DNA from: JACRBK01 sp964427955
GTDB lineage: Bacteria > Chloroflexota > Anaerolineae > Aggregatilineales > Aggregatilineaceae
Reading direction: 5' to 3'
Assembly (NCBI GenBank): GCA_964427955.1
Contig: CAYRWY010000021.1
Span: forward strand, 1 to 29,582
DNA length: 29,582 bases
Shown here piece after piece: positions 23,655 through 29,582 of the stretch; within the stretch, counting starts at the first letter, position 1; each line of letters starts with the position of its first letter. The notes beneath the pieces were generated by a model, which worked only from the letters and a program-made list of their open reading frames with translations, was not told where the DNA came from and did not search any database. The position numbers were made by a program, and so were the translations under genes.

Positions 23655-25790
23655 CTACGATCCGCGATTCACCTGGCGGCGGCGCATCGCCATCGCGATC
23701 AAGAAGATCACCAGCAGTAACAGCCCGGCTCCCCCGCCGACCAATACGGCGCCGCCCGGCCCGCTCTTATCTTTGGCCTCGCTGGACACCGGGACCATCG
23801 TCGGGACGGTTGTCGGGGTGGCCGTCGGCGGTAGCGGCGTCACGGTCGAAGTCGGCTCCGGAGTCTTGGTGTCGGTCGGCGGTTCCGGGGTGTTGGTGGC
23901 CGTCGGTTCGGGCGTATCGCTCGCCGTCGGCTCCGGGGTGTTGGTCGCCGTCGGTTCCGGGGTATCGGTGGCCGTCGGCTCCGGAGTCTTGGTGTCGGTC
24001 GGCGGTTCCGGCGTCGCAGTGTCGGTCAGCGCCAACGCGACCGCCTGGGCAGTGGCTGAAGCATCCTGAGTCGGCGGGACTGCCGTCAGGGTCGGCGGCG
24101 GCGTCAGGGTCGGTGGTACCGGGGTGTCGCTGGGGACAGTTGTCGCGGTCGGCGGCACGGCGGTATCGGTCGGAATGGCCGTCGCGGTGGCCGGGGGCAC
24201 TGCCGTCAGGGTCGGCGGCGGCGTCAGCGTCGGGGGCACCGGGGTTGCGGTCGCCGTGGCGGTGGCCGTCGCCGTCGGGGTCGCGGAGGGCGTGAAGGTG
24301 GCGGTCGGCGTGGGCGAGGGCGTGATGAACAGCGTCGGGTCCAGGGTGAAGCTGCGGTCGAAGCTGGTATCCGTGCTGGCATCCGACACGATCACGGTCA
24401 GGGTATGCGAGCCGGGTCCGAACGCCAGCAGATCGAACGACGCGGCATACGGCGCCGCATCGCTGGCCGCGACCGTCTGTCCATCGACCAGATAGCTGAC
24501 CTGTGAGACCGGCTGTTGGGCCTGTTCCACCGTCACTGAGACGTCCAGCGTCCCGGTGCTGACCAGCGCCGCTTCTTCCAGCCCGTTGATCTGGATCACG
24601 GGCGGCAGATCTGCCGGGGTGAAGCTGTCGGTGATTTCTCGCTGGCCGCCCAGCGCATCCAACGCCACCAGCCGCAGCGTGTGTGGCACGGACGGATCGA
24701 ACTGGTAGGGATCGAGCGTGAATTCGCCGCTGGCGGAATTTTCTCCGGTCGAAGCGAAGGTCACTTCGACGGGAGCCTCGTCCAGATAGACGGCCTGGGT
24801 CCCCAGCCCGCGCGGCGCGCCGATCTGCGCTGTGACCGTGACCGGATCGCCAAACGCCTCCGCCGGGACGCCGTCCAGCGCCAACTGCGGATACAGATCG
24901 GGGGCGGTCAGGCTGGCCTGGGCCGTGACTCCGGCGACGGTGACTGCCAGCGCGGCTTCGGCACCGTCCGGCTGCAAGCCGCTGTCCAGGGTGATCACGT
25001 ACTGGGTGCGGAGATAGGTCGCCAGGTACGTGTAGAAATCGGTCAGCGGAGCCGAATCGGCGTACAGGACCATCTGTCCGCGCCCGGCGTCGGCCAGGGC
25101 GTTGAGGTAATGGGGGTCCACGAAGCCGATCCCGATGGTGTAGAAGGTGACGTTCTTTTCGGCGGCGAGGTTGATGGCATCTTGCCCGCTGTGCGTGCTC
25201 AAATGCCCGTATTCGTTGCCATCGGTCAAAAACACCACGAACCGCCGGGAGGTATTGGCCTGGCCCGCCAGTTCGGCGGCGGCGTAACTGGCGTCATACA
25301 GGGCGGTCCGCCCTCCGGCGGTCATGCCCTCGATGGCCGTCCGCACCTGTTCGAAGTCGGTGGTGAAAGGTTGGGTGACCCGCACCGTCGAGCTGAAATC
25401 GATCAGGGCCACTTCGTCGCCAGGGGCGAGCCGGTCCAGAAAGGCGAGCGCGGCTTCTTGCGCGGCGGCCAGGGGTTCGTTGATCATACTCTCGCTGGTA
25501 TCCATCACGAGCACGACCGAGATCGGCAGCGCGTTATCCGTAATGTTTTGCAGCGACTTCACCGGCACGGGCTGGCCGTTCAGGGTGATCTGAAAATCAC
25601 CGGCGGTCAGGCCCTGGACCGGCACGTTATAAGCATCGCGGACGTTCACCAACAGGGTGAGTTCAGGAAAATTATCAAGGTTGATAGCCCCTACTTCGAC
25701 CGTAGCGGCCCCGCCTTCCTGAGCCAGCCCGAGGCTGGCCGGAAGCAAAAAAGCGATGATCCACAAGAACACTAAGAGGGAGCGGCGCAT
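23655..25790 (-). CDS. Secreted, membrane-anchored von Willebrand factor A domain protein with Thr/Pro stalk
   Basis: A 711-aa surface protein. It has a signal peptide (1-23, LGLAQ), a short beta domain of the VWFA-related type (VQGLTAGDFQITLNG, 58-72) and a VWA domain (about 88-270) with an intact metal site: DTSES (97-101), T162 in GGRTALYD and D190 in FLTDGNE. Ig-like beta regions follow (about 300-500). A long Thr/Pro stalk (about 505-665) has eight-residue TPEPTATD/N repeats, then a C-terminal membrane helix (about 681-702) and a basic tail RRRQVNRGS. The frame is open to 26069, but ATG 25790 begins the signal peptide. The protein should display the VWA domain outside on a stalk, a topology suited to adhesion or protein assembly. 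It is divergent from the AAA gene. Confidence 0.92.
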   Translation of the reverse strand: MRRSLLVFLWIIAFLLPASLGLAQEGGAATVEVGAINLDNFPELTLLVNVRDAYNVPVQGLTAGDFQITLNGQPVPVKSLQNITDNALPISVVLVMDTSESMINEPLAAAQEAALAFLDRLAPGDEVALIDFSSTVRVTQPFTTDFEQVRTAIEGMTAGGRTALYDASYAAAELAGQANTSRRFVVFLTDGNEYGHLSTHSGQDAINLAAEKNVTFYTIGIGFVDPHYLNALADAGRGQMVLYADSAPLTDFYTYLATYLRTQYVITLDSGLQPDGAEAALAVTVAGVTAQASLTAPDLYPQLALDGVPAEAFGDPVTVTAQIGAPRGLGTQAVYLDEAPVEVTFASTGENSASGEFTLDPYQFDPSVPHTLRLVALDALGGQREITDSFTPADLPPVIQINGLEEAALVSTGTLDVSVTVEQAQQPVSQVSYLVDGQTVAASDAAPYAASFDLLAFGPGSHTLTVIVSDASTDTSFDRSFTLDPTLFITPSPTPTATFTPSATPTATATATATATPVPPTLTPPPTLTAVPPATATAIPTDTAVPPTATTVPSDTPVPPTLTPPPTLTAVPPTQDASATAQAVALALTDTATPEPPTDTKTPEPTATDTPEPTATNTPEPTASDTPEPTATNTPEPPTDTKTPEPTSTVTPLPPTATPTTVPTMVPVSSEAKDKSGPGGAVLVGGGAGLLLLVIFLIAMAMRRRQVNRGS
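23864..24020. repeat. Tandem 24-bp repeats encoding TPEPTATD/N
   Basis: Roughly four to six units of 24 bp, with a core like GCCGTCGGCTCCGGGGTGTT, lie inside the VWA gene stalk. Units differ by a few bases and by two-codon variants (TPEPPTDTK at both ends). Such repeats can change number by slippage and so vary stalk length. Confidence 0.75.
24073..24247. repeat. Direct repeat of about 50 bp in the VWA stalk
   Basis: The stretches near 24073-24125 and 24197-24247 are nearly identical, share GACTGCCGTCAGGGTCGGCG and both encode VPPTLTPPPTLTAVPP. This indicates a recent duplication inside the stalk region. Confidence 0.7.
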
Positions 25791-25952
25791 AGCTCTATTC
25801 CCATGTGAAAAATTATTGAAGGGCGTATTAGGGGAATAATGGCACAGACTGCCGGGGAATGCAAACGGATTCCGGCGGTGACTTGCCCGGAACGCCCGCC
25901 CGGCATACACTACGCACAAAGTCTCCGGCACGCATCCGACAGAGGGAGGCCG

Positions 25953-27551
25953 ATGAGCGCCATTCCTAACCCTTATGACCCGCTCCAACCGACCGCCGAT
26001 CCGGCTCATTTCTACGGGCGGGAAGACGTGTTTGCCTTTTTCCGCCAGCAGTTGGTCGGCACCGCCCATGACCGGGCTTTGGTCCTGATCGGGCGGCGCG
26101 GATTAGGAAAAAGCGCCGCGCTGCTCCAACTGCGCCACCAGATCGACGAGCACTATGTGCCCTGCGTCGTCAGCTTGAGCACGTCCGATCTGAGCAGTGA
26201 AGCGTCCCTGCTCCTGCTGCTGGCGGGCGAGATTCGCCAGGCCCTGGACGACGCGGGCGCGAGCACCTACCGTCTGCCCGAAGCCCCCTCCGAAGACGAG
26301 GGCGACGTGCCGGTCCCGCTGCGCGAGTGGTTCCGATCCTCCTTCATGGAGATCACGCTGGCTGCGCTGCGCATCCGCCACCTGCTGCTGATTTTCGACG
26401 ACGCGCACCTGCTGCTGGAGGCGGTCGAGCGGCGCGCGCTGCCGGATACGCTGCTGCCCTACCTGGGGGAACTGCTGGCGGCGCATGACCGGCTGGATCT
26501 CGTCTTCGCGCTGGATGCCACCCACGAAAACCGGGTGCTCAACCTGGAACTGCTCAACGATCCGACGCTGCATTTCCGGCTGTCCGAGCTGCCGCTGGCC
26601 GACGCCGAACGCCTGGTGCGCGAGCCGGTCGAAGGGATCGTGAGCTATGCCGAGGGCGTGGTCGAGGACATCCTGGCGCTGGCGGGCGGACATCCGTTTC
26701 TGCTGCATTCGATCTGCCGCCTGCTGTTCCGCCGCTGCGAGGAGCGCCATTATTCGGGCGAGATTACGGACAGCGACCTGACGGGCATTCACGCCGCGGT
26801 CCTGGATCAGGCCGACGAGATTTTTGGACCGCTGTGGCAGAGTTCCACCCCGAACGAGCGCCTGGCGCTGAAGACGCTGGTCCGGCTGGACGAGCTTCAA
26901 CCCGGCCAGCCGCTCGCCTTCGAGTCGATTTTGAGTGGATTGACGAGCGCGGGCTACGCCATCAACAAGACGCAGTTGGCGGCGGCGCTGCGCGGGCTGG
27001 ATTACAACGGGCTGGTTCATGCCGAGGCGGATCAGTATACGCTGCCGCTGCGGCTGGTGTCGGACTGGGTAAACGGCAACTCCGCGCCGGTCTCGGAACC
27101 GGCGCCTTCCCCGCGCGCCGAGCCGGGACGCTGGATTCCGGTGGCCGGGCTGCTGGCCGTGATCGTGATCGTCGGGGTGTTGGGCATTGCGGTGCTGGGA
27201 GGATTGTTCGAGGATGACCAGGGCAAGACGCCCGCCGAAACCAGCGCCCCGACGGCGACCCTGTCGCTGAACCTGGAAGCGACGCGCCAGGCGGATTTCA
27301 TGACGCAGACCGAGCGCGCCCGCCCAACCGCGACCCGGACGATCACGCCCACGCCGACCATCACGCCGAGTCCGACGCCGACGGATACCCCCACCGCGAC
27401 GGACACGCCGACGATCACCGCCAGCCCAACCAAGACGGCGACGTCCACCCGGACGCCCACGCCGCGTCCCACCGTCACGCCGGAGCCTAGCGCCACGCCG
27501 CTGGTAACCAACACGCCGCGCCCGTCGGTGACTCTCGCCGCGGGAGGGTAA
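25953..27551 (+). CDS. Membrane-anchored AAA-type (Orc1/Cdc6-like) NTPase with extracellular Thr/Pro tail
   Basis: A 532-aa protein. The cytoplasmic NTPase module has FYGRED (20-25, typical start of Orc1-like/MNS AAA ATPases), Walker A GRRGLGKS (47-54), Walker B LLLIFDDAH (144-152) and a sensor-like region ending LVFALDATHENR. LALAGGHPFLLHSICRLL and a probable winged helix (about 285-380) follow. One membrane helix (about 393-418) leads to a 114-residue Thr/Pro-rich tail (TPTPTITPSPTPTDTPT) predicted outside the cell. ATG 25953 has GGGAGG 3 nt upstream of CCG-ATG, and the upstream open frame to 25839 looks non-coding. It is divergent from the VWA gene (162 bp apart). Its target is unknown; a signalling or assembly role with the VWA protein is inference. 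Confidence 0.88.
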   Translation: MSAIPNPYDPLQPTADPAHFYGREDVFAFFRQQLVGTAHDRALVLIGRRGLGKSAALLQLRHQIDEHYVPCVVSLSTSDLSSEASLLLLLAGEIRQALDDAGASTYRLPEAPSEDEGDVPVPLREWFRSSFMEITLAALRIRHLLLIFDDAHLLLEAVERRALPDTLLPYLGELLAAHDRLDLVFALDATHENRVLNLELLNDPTLHFRLSELPLADAERLVREPVEGIVSYAEGVVEDILALAGGHPFLLHSICRLLFRRCEERHYSGEITDSDLTGIHAAVLDQADEIFGPLWQSSTPNERLALKTLVRLDELQPGQPLAFESILSGLTSAGYAINKTQLAAALRGLDYNGLVHAEADQYTLPLRLVSDWVNGNSAPVSEPAPSPRAEPGRWIPVAGLLAVIVIVGVLGIAVLGGLFEDDQGKTPAETSAPTATLSLNLEATRQADFMTQTERARPTATRTITPTPTITPSPTPTDTPTATDTPTITASPTKTATSTRTPTPRPTVTPEPSATPLVTNTPRPSVTLAAGG

Positions 27552-27560
27552 GAGCAAAGC

Positions 27561-27642
27561 TCAACGCAGAGAGCGCAAAGAGCGCAGAGAAAAACTTTTT
27601 TACTCTCTGCGTCCTCTGCGCTCTCTGCGTTGAAAAGTTTTT
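27561..27642. repeat. Imperfect 30-bp inverted repeat, bidirectional terminator candidate
   Basis: The arms at 27562-27590 (CAACGCAGAGAGCGCAAAGA then GCGCAGAGA) and 27604-27633 pair with only a few mismatches around an A/T-rich loop (AAAACTTTTTTAC). TTTTT follows at 27638-27642. The element lies between the ends of two convergent genes. AACGCAGAGAGCGCAAAGAG-type sequences are a familiar dispersed intergenic repeat in several bacterial phyla. Confidence 0.65.
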
Positions 27643-28096
27643 AAGCGAGGACGGGCGCTTCATCCCAGCGGTGCTGGTTCAGCTTGCCGTCTTCATACTC
27701 GCGCCGCAGCGCCGCATTAATGCTCAATTCGAACAAAACGTATTCTTCGGAAGGCGTGAAGCAGGAGACTTCGATACCTTGCTGGCGGACCTCATCATCG
27801 GTGATTACGCGCGCCCGGCCCTTGATGCTGAACTCGCCGCCCATGCCGACCGGGTTGTCGATCAGCGAGTGGATGGCATAGCGCCCGTCGAGTTTCAGAT
27901 CGTTGACCTTGGGGGAGGTGGGTTCGATAAATAACAGCAGGCGCCCCTCGCAGATCACCGGCTGGACAGGGTTGCAGCGTGGCGAACCATCCGCCGCGAC
28001 CGTCGCGATGAACGCCACGCGCGAACGATTGAATCGGCTTTCTCCCCAGGCTGCTAATTGGGGTTCGGCGGCAGCAAATTCGGCCCAGGTAGCCAT
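27641..28096 (-). CDS. Pyridoxamine 5'-phosphate oxidase-like FMN/F420-binding protein
   Basis: A 151-aa cytoplasmic split-barrel protein. RVAFIATVAADGSPRCNPVQPVICEGRLLLF (residues about 26-56; strands 1-3, shown as RVAFIATVAADGSPRCNPVQ and PVICEGRLLLF) is the classical N-terminus of the PNPOx-like superfamily. SPKVNDLKLDGRYAIHSL and FSIKGRARVITDDE give the flavin-contacting strands. The size is typical for single-domain members, which use FMN or F420 for small redox reactions. PNPOx proper is longer, so vitamin B6 synthesis is not implied. It is the last gene of a minus-strand run after the GNAT gene (88 bp apart) and ends in the inverted repeat. Confidence 0.88.
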   Translation of the reverse strand: MATWAEFAAAEPQLAAWGESRFNRSRVAFIATVAADGSPRCNPVQPVICEGRLLLFIEPTSPKVNDLKLDGRYAIHSLIDNPVGMGGEFSIKGRARVITDDEVRQQGIEVSCFTPSEEYVLFELSINAALRREYEDGKLNQHRWDEAPVLA

Positions 28097-28184
28097 GCTT
28101 CATGCACCTCGCACAACTCAATGAACAGGTTCGCGAATTTTATCACAGGCTCCCTGCCCATCGTTTGTACACTTTTGACAGTTA

Positions 28185-28925
28185 TCAGGCTTTGACCCGG
28201 TACCAGTACGGGTACAGCTCGCGGAAGCCCAGTTTGGCGTACAGGCGCAGCGCCGGGGGATTATTCTTCATCACCTGGAGATAGGCGGTCTGCGCCCCGG
28301 CCTGCTGCCCCCACTGCATGAGCGCCCGCATGATGCTCTCGCCCAGGCCCTGGCGCCGGAAGCGGGGATCGGTCACGATCTCGTAGAAGCCGACGAAGCC
28401 GCTCTGCGCGACTGCCAGCCCGCACGCCACGATCTCGCCCTGCTGCTGGATCGAGGCGTAGCAGTGGCGCGGCAGGATCAGGTTCAAAATCTGCCGGAGC
28501 GTCACGGCGCGCAGCACGTTGATGCTGCTCATCCGGCACACCGCCGCGACCCAGGGTTCGACCAGTTCCTCGCTCAGCGTGACCGCGTGCGGCACCGGGT
28601 CAGACTCGCCCGCCAGCGTGACGGTCTGGACGCTCGTCTCCGCGTCCAGGCGGTAGCCCGCGGCGTCCAGCACGGCGTCCAGATCGCCGGGATACACGGT
28701 GGGCGTCAGCTTGTAGATCACCTCCTGGCCCCGGCTCCGGTACAGGTCTTCGCAGGCACGCACCTGGTCCAGCACGGGCTGGCGCGTTGGATACAGCGGG
28801 TTGATCGAGTTGGCGCGGCGGGTGTAGCCATCGGCGAAACGCAGCACCCAGCCATCGACCAGCAGCGTTTGCAGCGCGGGCCAGGCATTGAGCGACAGTT
28901 CTTCGAGGGGAATGATCTGATCCAT
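28185..28925 (-). CDS. GNAT-family N-acetyltransferase
   Basis: A 246-aa cytoplasmic protein. The C-terminal GNAT domain (about 113-246) holds the acetyl-CoA loop RRQGLG (190-195) after strand FYEIVTDPRF, the helix IMRALMQWGQQAG, AYLQVMKNNPPALRLYAKLGF and the closing strand YPYWYRVKA. The N-terminal half (NAWPALQTLLVDGWVLRFADG, read as NAWPALQTLLVD and GWVLRFADG) is the extra domain seen in a two-domain GNAT subgroup that also has RRANS. The acceptor is unknown. I choose ATG 28925 (AAAGGA 10 nt upstream) over TTG 28928. The upstream gene ends 16 bp before, so the two are probably co-transcribed. Confidence 0.9.
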   Translation of the reverse strand: MDQIIPLEELSLNAWPALQTLLVDGWVLRFADGYTRRANSINPLYPTRQPVLDQVRACEDLYRSRGQEVIYKLTPTVYPGDLDAVLDAAGYRLDAETSVQTVTLAGESDPVPHAVTLSEELVEPWVAAVCRMSSINVLRAVTLRQILNLILPRHCYASIQQQGEIVACGLAVAQSGFVGFYEIVTDPRFRRQGLGESIMRALMQWGQQAGAQTAYLQVMKNNPPALRLYAKLGFRELYPYWYRVKA

Positions 28926-28941
28926 CAAGGTAACGTCCTTT

Positions 28942-29582
28942 TTATTGCACGCTCAATTTTACCGCTCCGGGCAGCGCGTTCTCCATCAGGATCAGCCCCG
29001 CGTCATCCGCCGTGAGCGTCAGCGAGATCCCGCCCTCACCTTCGATCTTGTACGCCGCATTGGGCCGCAGCCCGGTGACCAGCAGCGTCTGCACGCCGGG
29101 CGCGACCTGGAAGGTGGCGGTTGTCACGTCCTGATCGTCTTCGGGTGTCAGGTCGAACATGGCCTGCACCGTGCCCATCGCCGTGCCGCGCATGGTATCG
29201 GCCAGCACCAGCAGCCCTTCCGGCGGGGCCGGTGCGCTGGCGTCCTGGGCGGTGAAGGTGGTCAGGAACCAGTGATCGAGATTCAACTGCGCGGGCGTGA
29301 TCTCCAGCCGGAAAAAGCCGTAGGGATCGCGCTCGAAATCGTTGCTGACCGGCTCACCCCAGCTTTTATCGACCGTCTCACCGGCCACCTGGAAGCCGGA
29401 GACCATCGTCACCTGGCTGTTGGGCAGCAAATTCTGCGCGTAGAGGGCACTGTCGCGCACCAGCGATCCGAAAAACAGCCCGGATGGCGACGGCTCGCTC
29501 TGGAAGTGGAAAATATCAAGCGGCGTGTAGGAGGGATAGGTCGTCACCACCCGGTCCGCGACGATCACCCGCCCAGGCCGCC
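28942..29582 (-). CDS. Fragment of a large, probably extracellular protein; C-terminal beta domain (5' end off window)
   Basis: About 213 codons are visible, and the frame is open to the window edge (..RPGRVIVADRVV), so the start lies outside. The segment begins GRVIVADR and contains DIFHFQSEPSPSGLFFGSLV, DHWFLTTFTAQDAS and a late run of beta strands (VTTATFQVAPGVQTLLVTGL, AAYKIEGEGGISLTLTADD). The HWFLTTFT-like strand and the beta-rich end resemble the C-terminal sandwich of heparinase II/III-type polysaccharide lyases or related proteins. I cannot confirm this without the catalytic part. The stop is 16 bp before the GNAT gene. Confidence 0.6.
   Translation of the reverse strand, partial: RPGRVIVADRVVTTYPSYTPLDIFHFQSEPSPSGLFFGSLVRDSALYAQNLLPNSQVTMVSGFQVAGETVDKSWGEPVSNDFERDPYGFFRLEITPAQLNLDHWFLTTFTAQDASAPAPPEGLLVLADTMRGTAMGTVQAMFDLTPEDDQDVTTATFQVAPGVQTLLVTGLRPNAAYKIEGEGGISLTLTADDAGLILMENALPGAVKLSVQ

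Noticed and set aside
23864..24020. Short tandem repeats considered as a CRISPR array
   Set aside because: The units are contiguous, without unique spacers, and encode an in-frame Thr/Pro stalk.
24681..27557. A plus-strand frame opposite the VWA gene (24681-25775) and a minus-strand frame opposite the AAA gene (26103-27557)
   Set aside because: Both lie fully within well-supported genes on the other strand and show no family motif.
28175..28180. Perfect TTGACA on the plus strand
   Set aside because: No -10 box at 16-18 bp and no plus-strand gene follows; it lies between two minus-strand genes.

Overview
The window is about 29.6 kb of GC-rich, gene-dense bacterial chromosome with two runs of exactly 100 N (5064-5163 and 17595-17694), which are scaffold joins of unknown true length. 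No rRNA, tRNA, CRISPR array, insertion sequence or phage gene is visible. Several traits together suggest Chloroflexota, possibly an Anaerolineae-type lineage: surface proteins with Thr/Pro (TPTPT-like) stalks, a PknB-type kinase carrying an extracellular TPR region, DUF2085 and DUF402 proteins, and intergenic C-rich palindromes. This assignment is inference from gene content, not a phylogeny.

Layout. Positions 1-3361 (minus strand) hold an aldo/keto reductase, a membrane protein with a bactofilin-like beta-helix, and the N-terminal part of the ribosome-maturation GTPase RsgA. A divergent promoter region at 3362-3659 contains a 20-bp operator-like palindrome and a TPP riboswitch whose terminator ends at the start codon of the next gene. 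Positions 3660-7437 (plus) form a riboswitch-controlled operon: thiamine pyrophosphokinase, a ThiXYZ-type ABC importer interrupted by a gap, and an ASCH-domain protein. Next come a winged-helix protein coupled to a DUF402 protein, a convergent DUF2085 membrane protein, an NDP-sugar epimerase-like SDR, a secreted M28 peptidase, an MFS transporter, a DsbA-like thiol oxidoreductase next to the lipid II flippase MurJ, a small zinc-ribbon protein and a CPA2 antiporter.

Positions 17368-23136 (minus) contain xseA and xseB, the two exonuclease VII subunit genes, split by a gene of more than 4.2 kb for a transmembrane Ser/Thr kinase with a duplicated extracellular TolB-N-like plus TPR module. A 103-aa orphan follows. 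A divergent pair at 23655-27551 encodes a secreted, membrane-anchored VWA protein and a membrane-anchored AAA-type NTPase, both with Thr/Pro stalks. The right end (minus) has a flavin-type PNPOx-like protein, a GNAT acetyltransferase and a gene fragment resembling a polysaccharide-lyase C-terminus.

The most interesting points are: (i) the fully readable TPP riboswitch and its operon, in which TPP kinase, an importer and an ASCH protein are co-controlled; (ii) the signalling kinase between xseA and xseB; (iii) the divergent VWA/AAA pair with stalked, single-pass membrane topologies; and (iv) operator-like palindromes in the promoters of the aldo/keto reductase and the antiporter.
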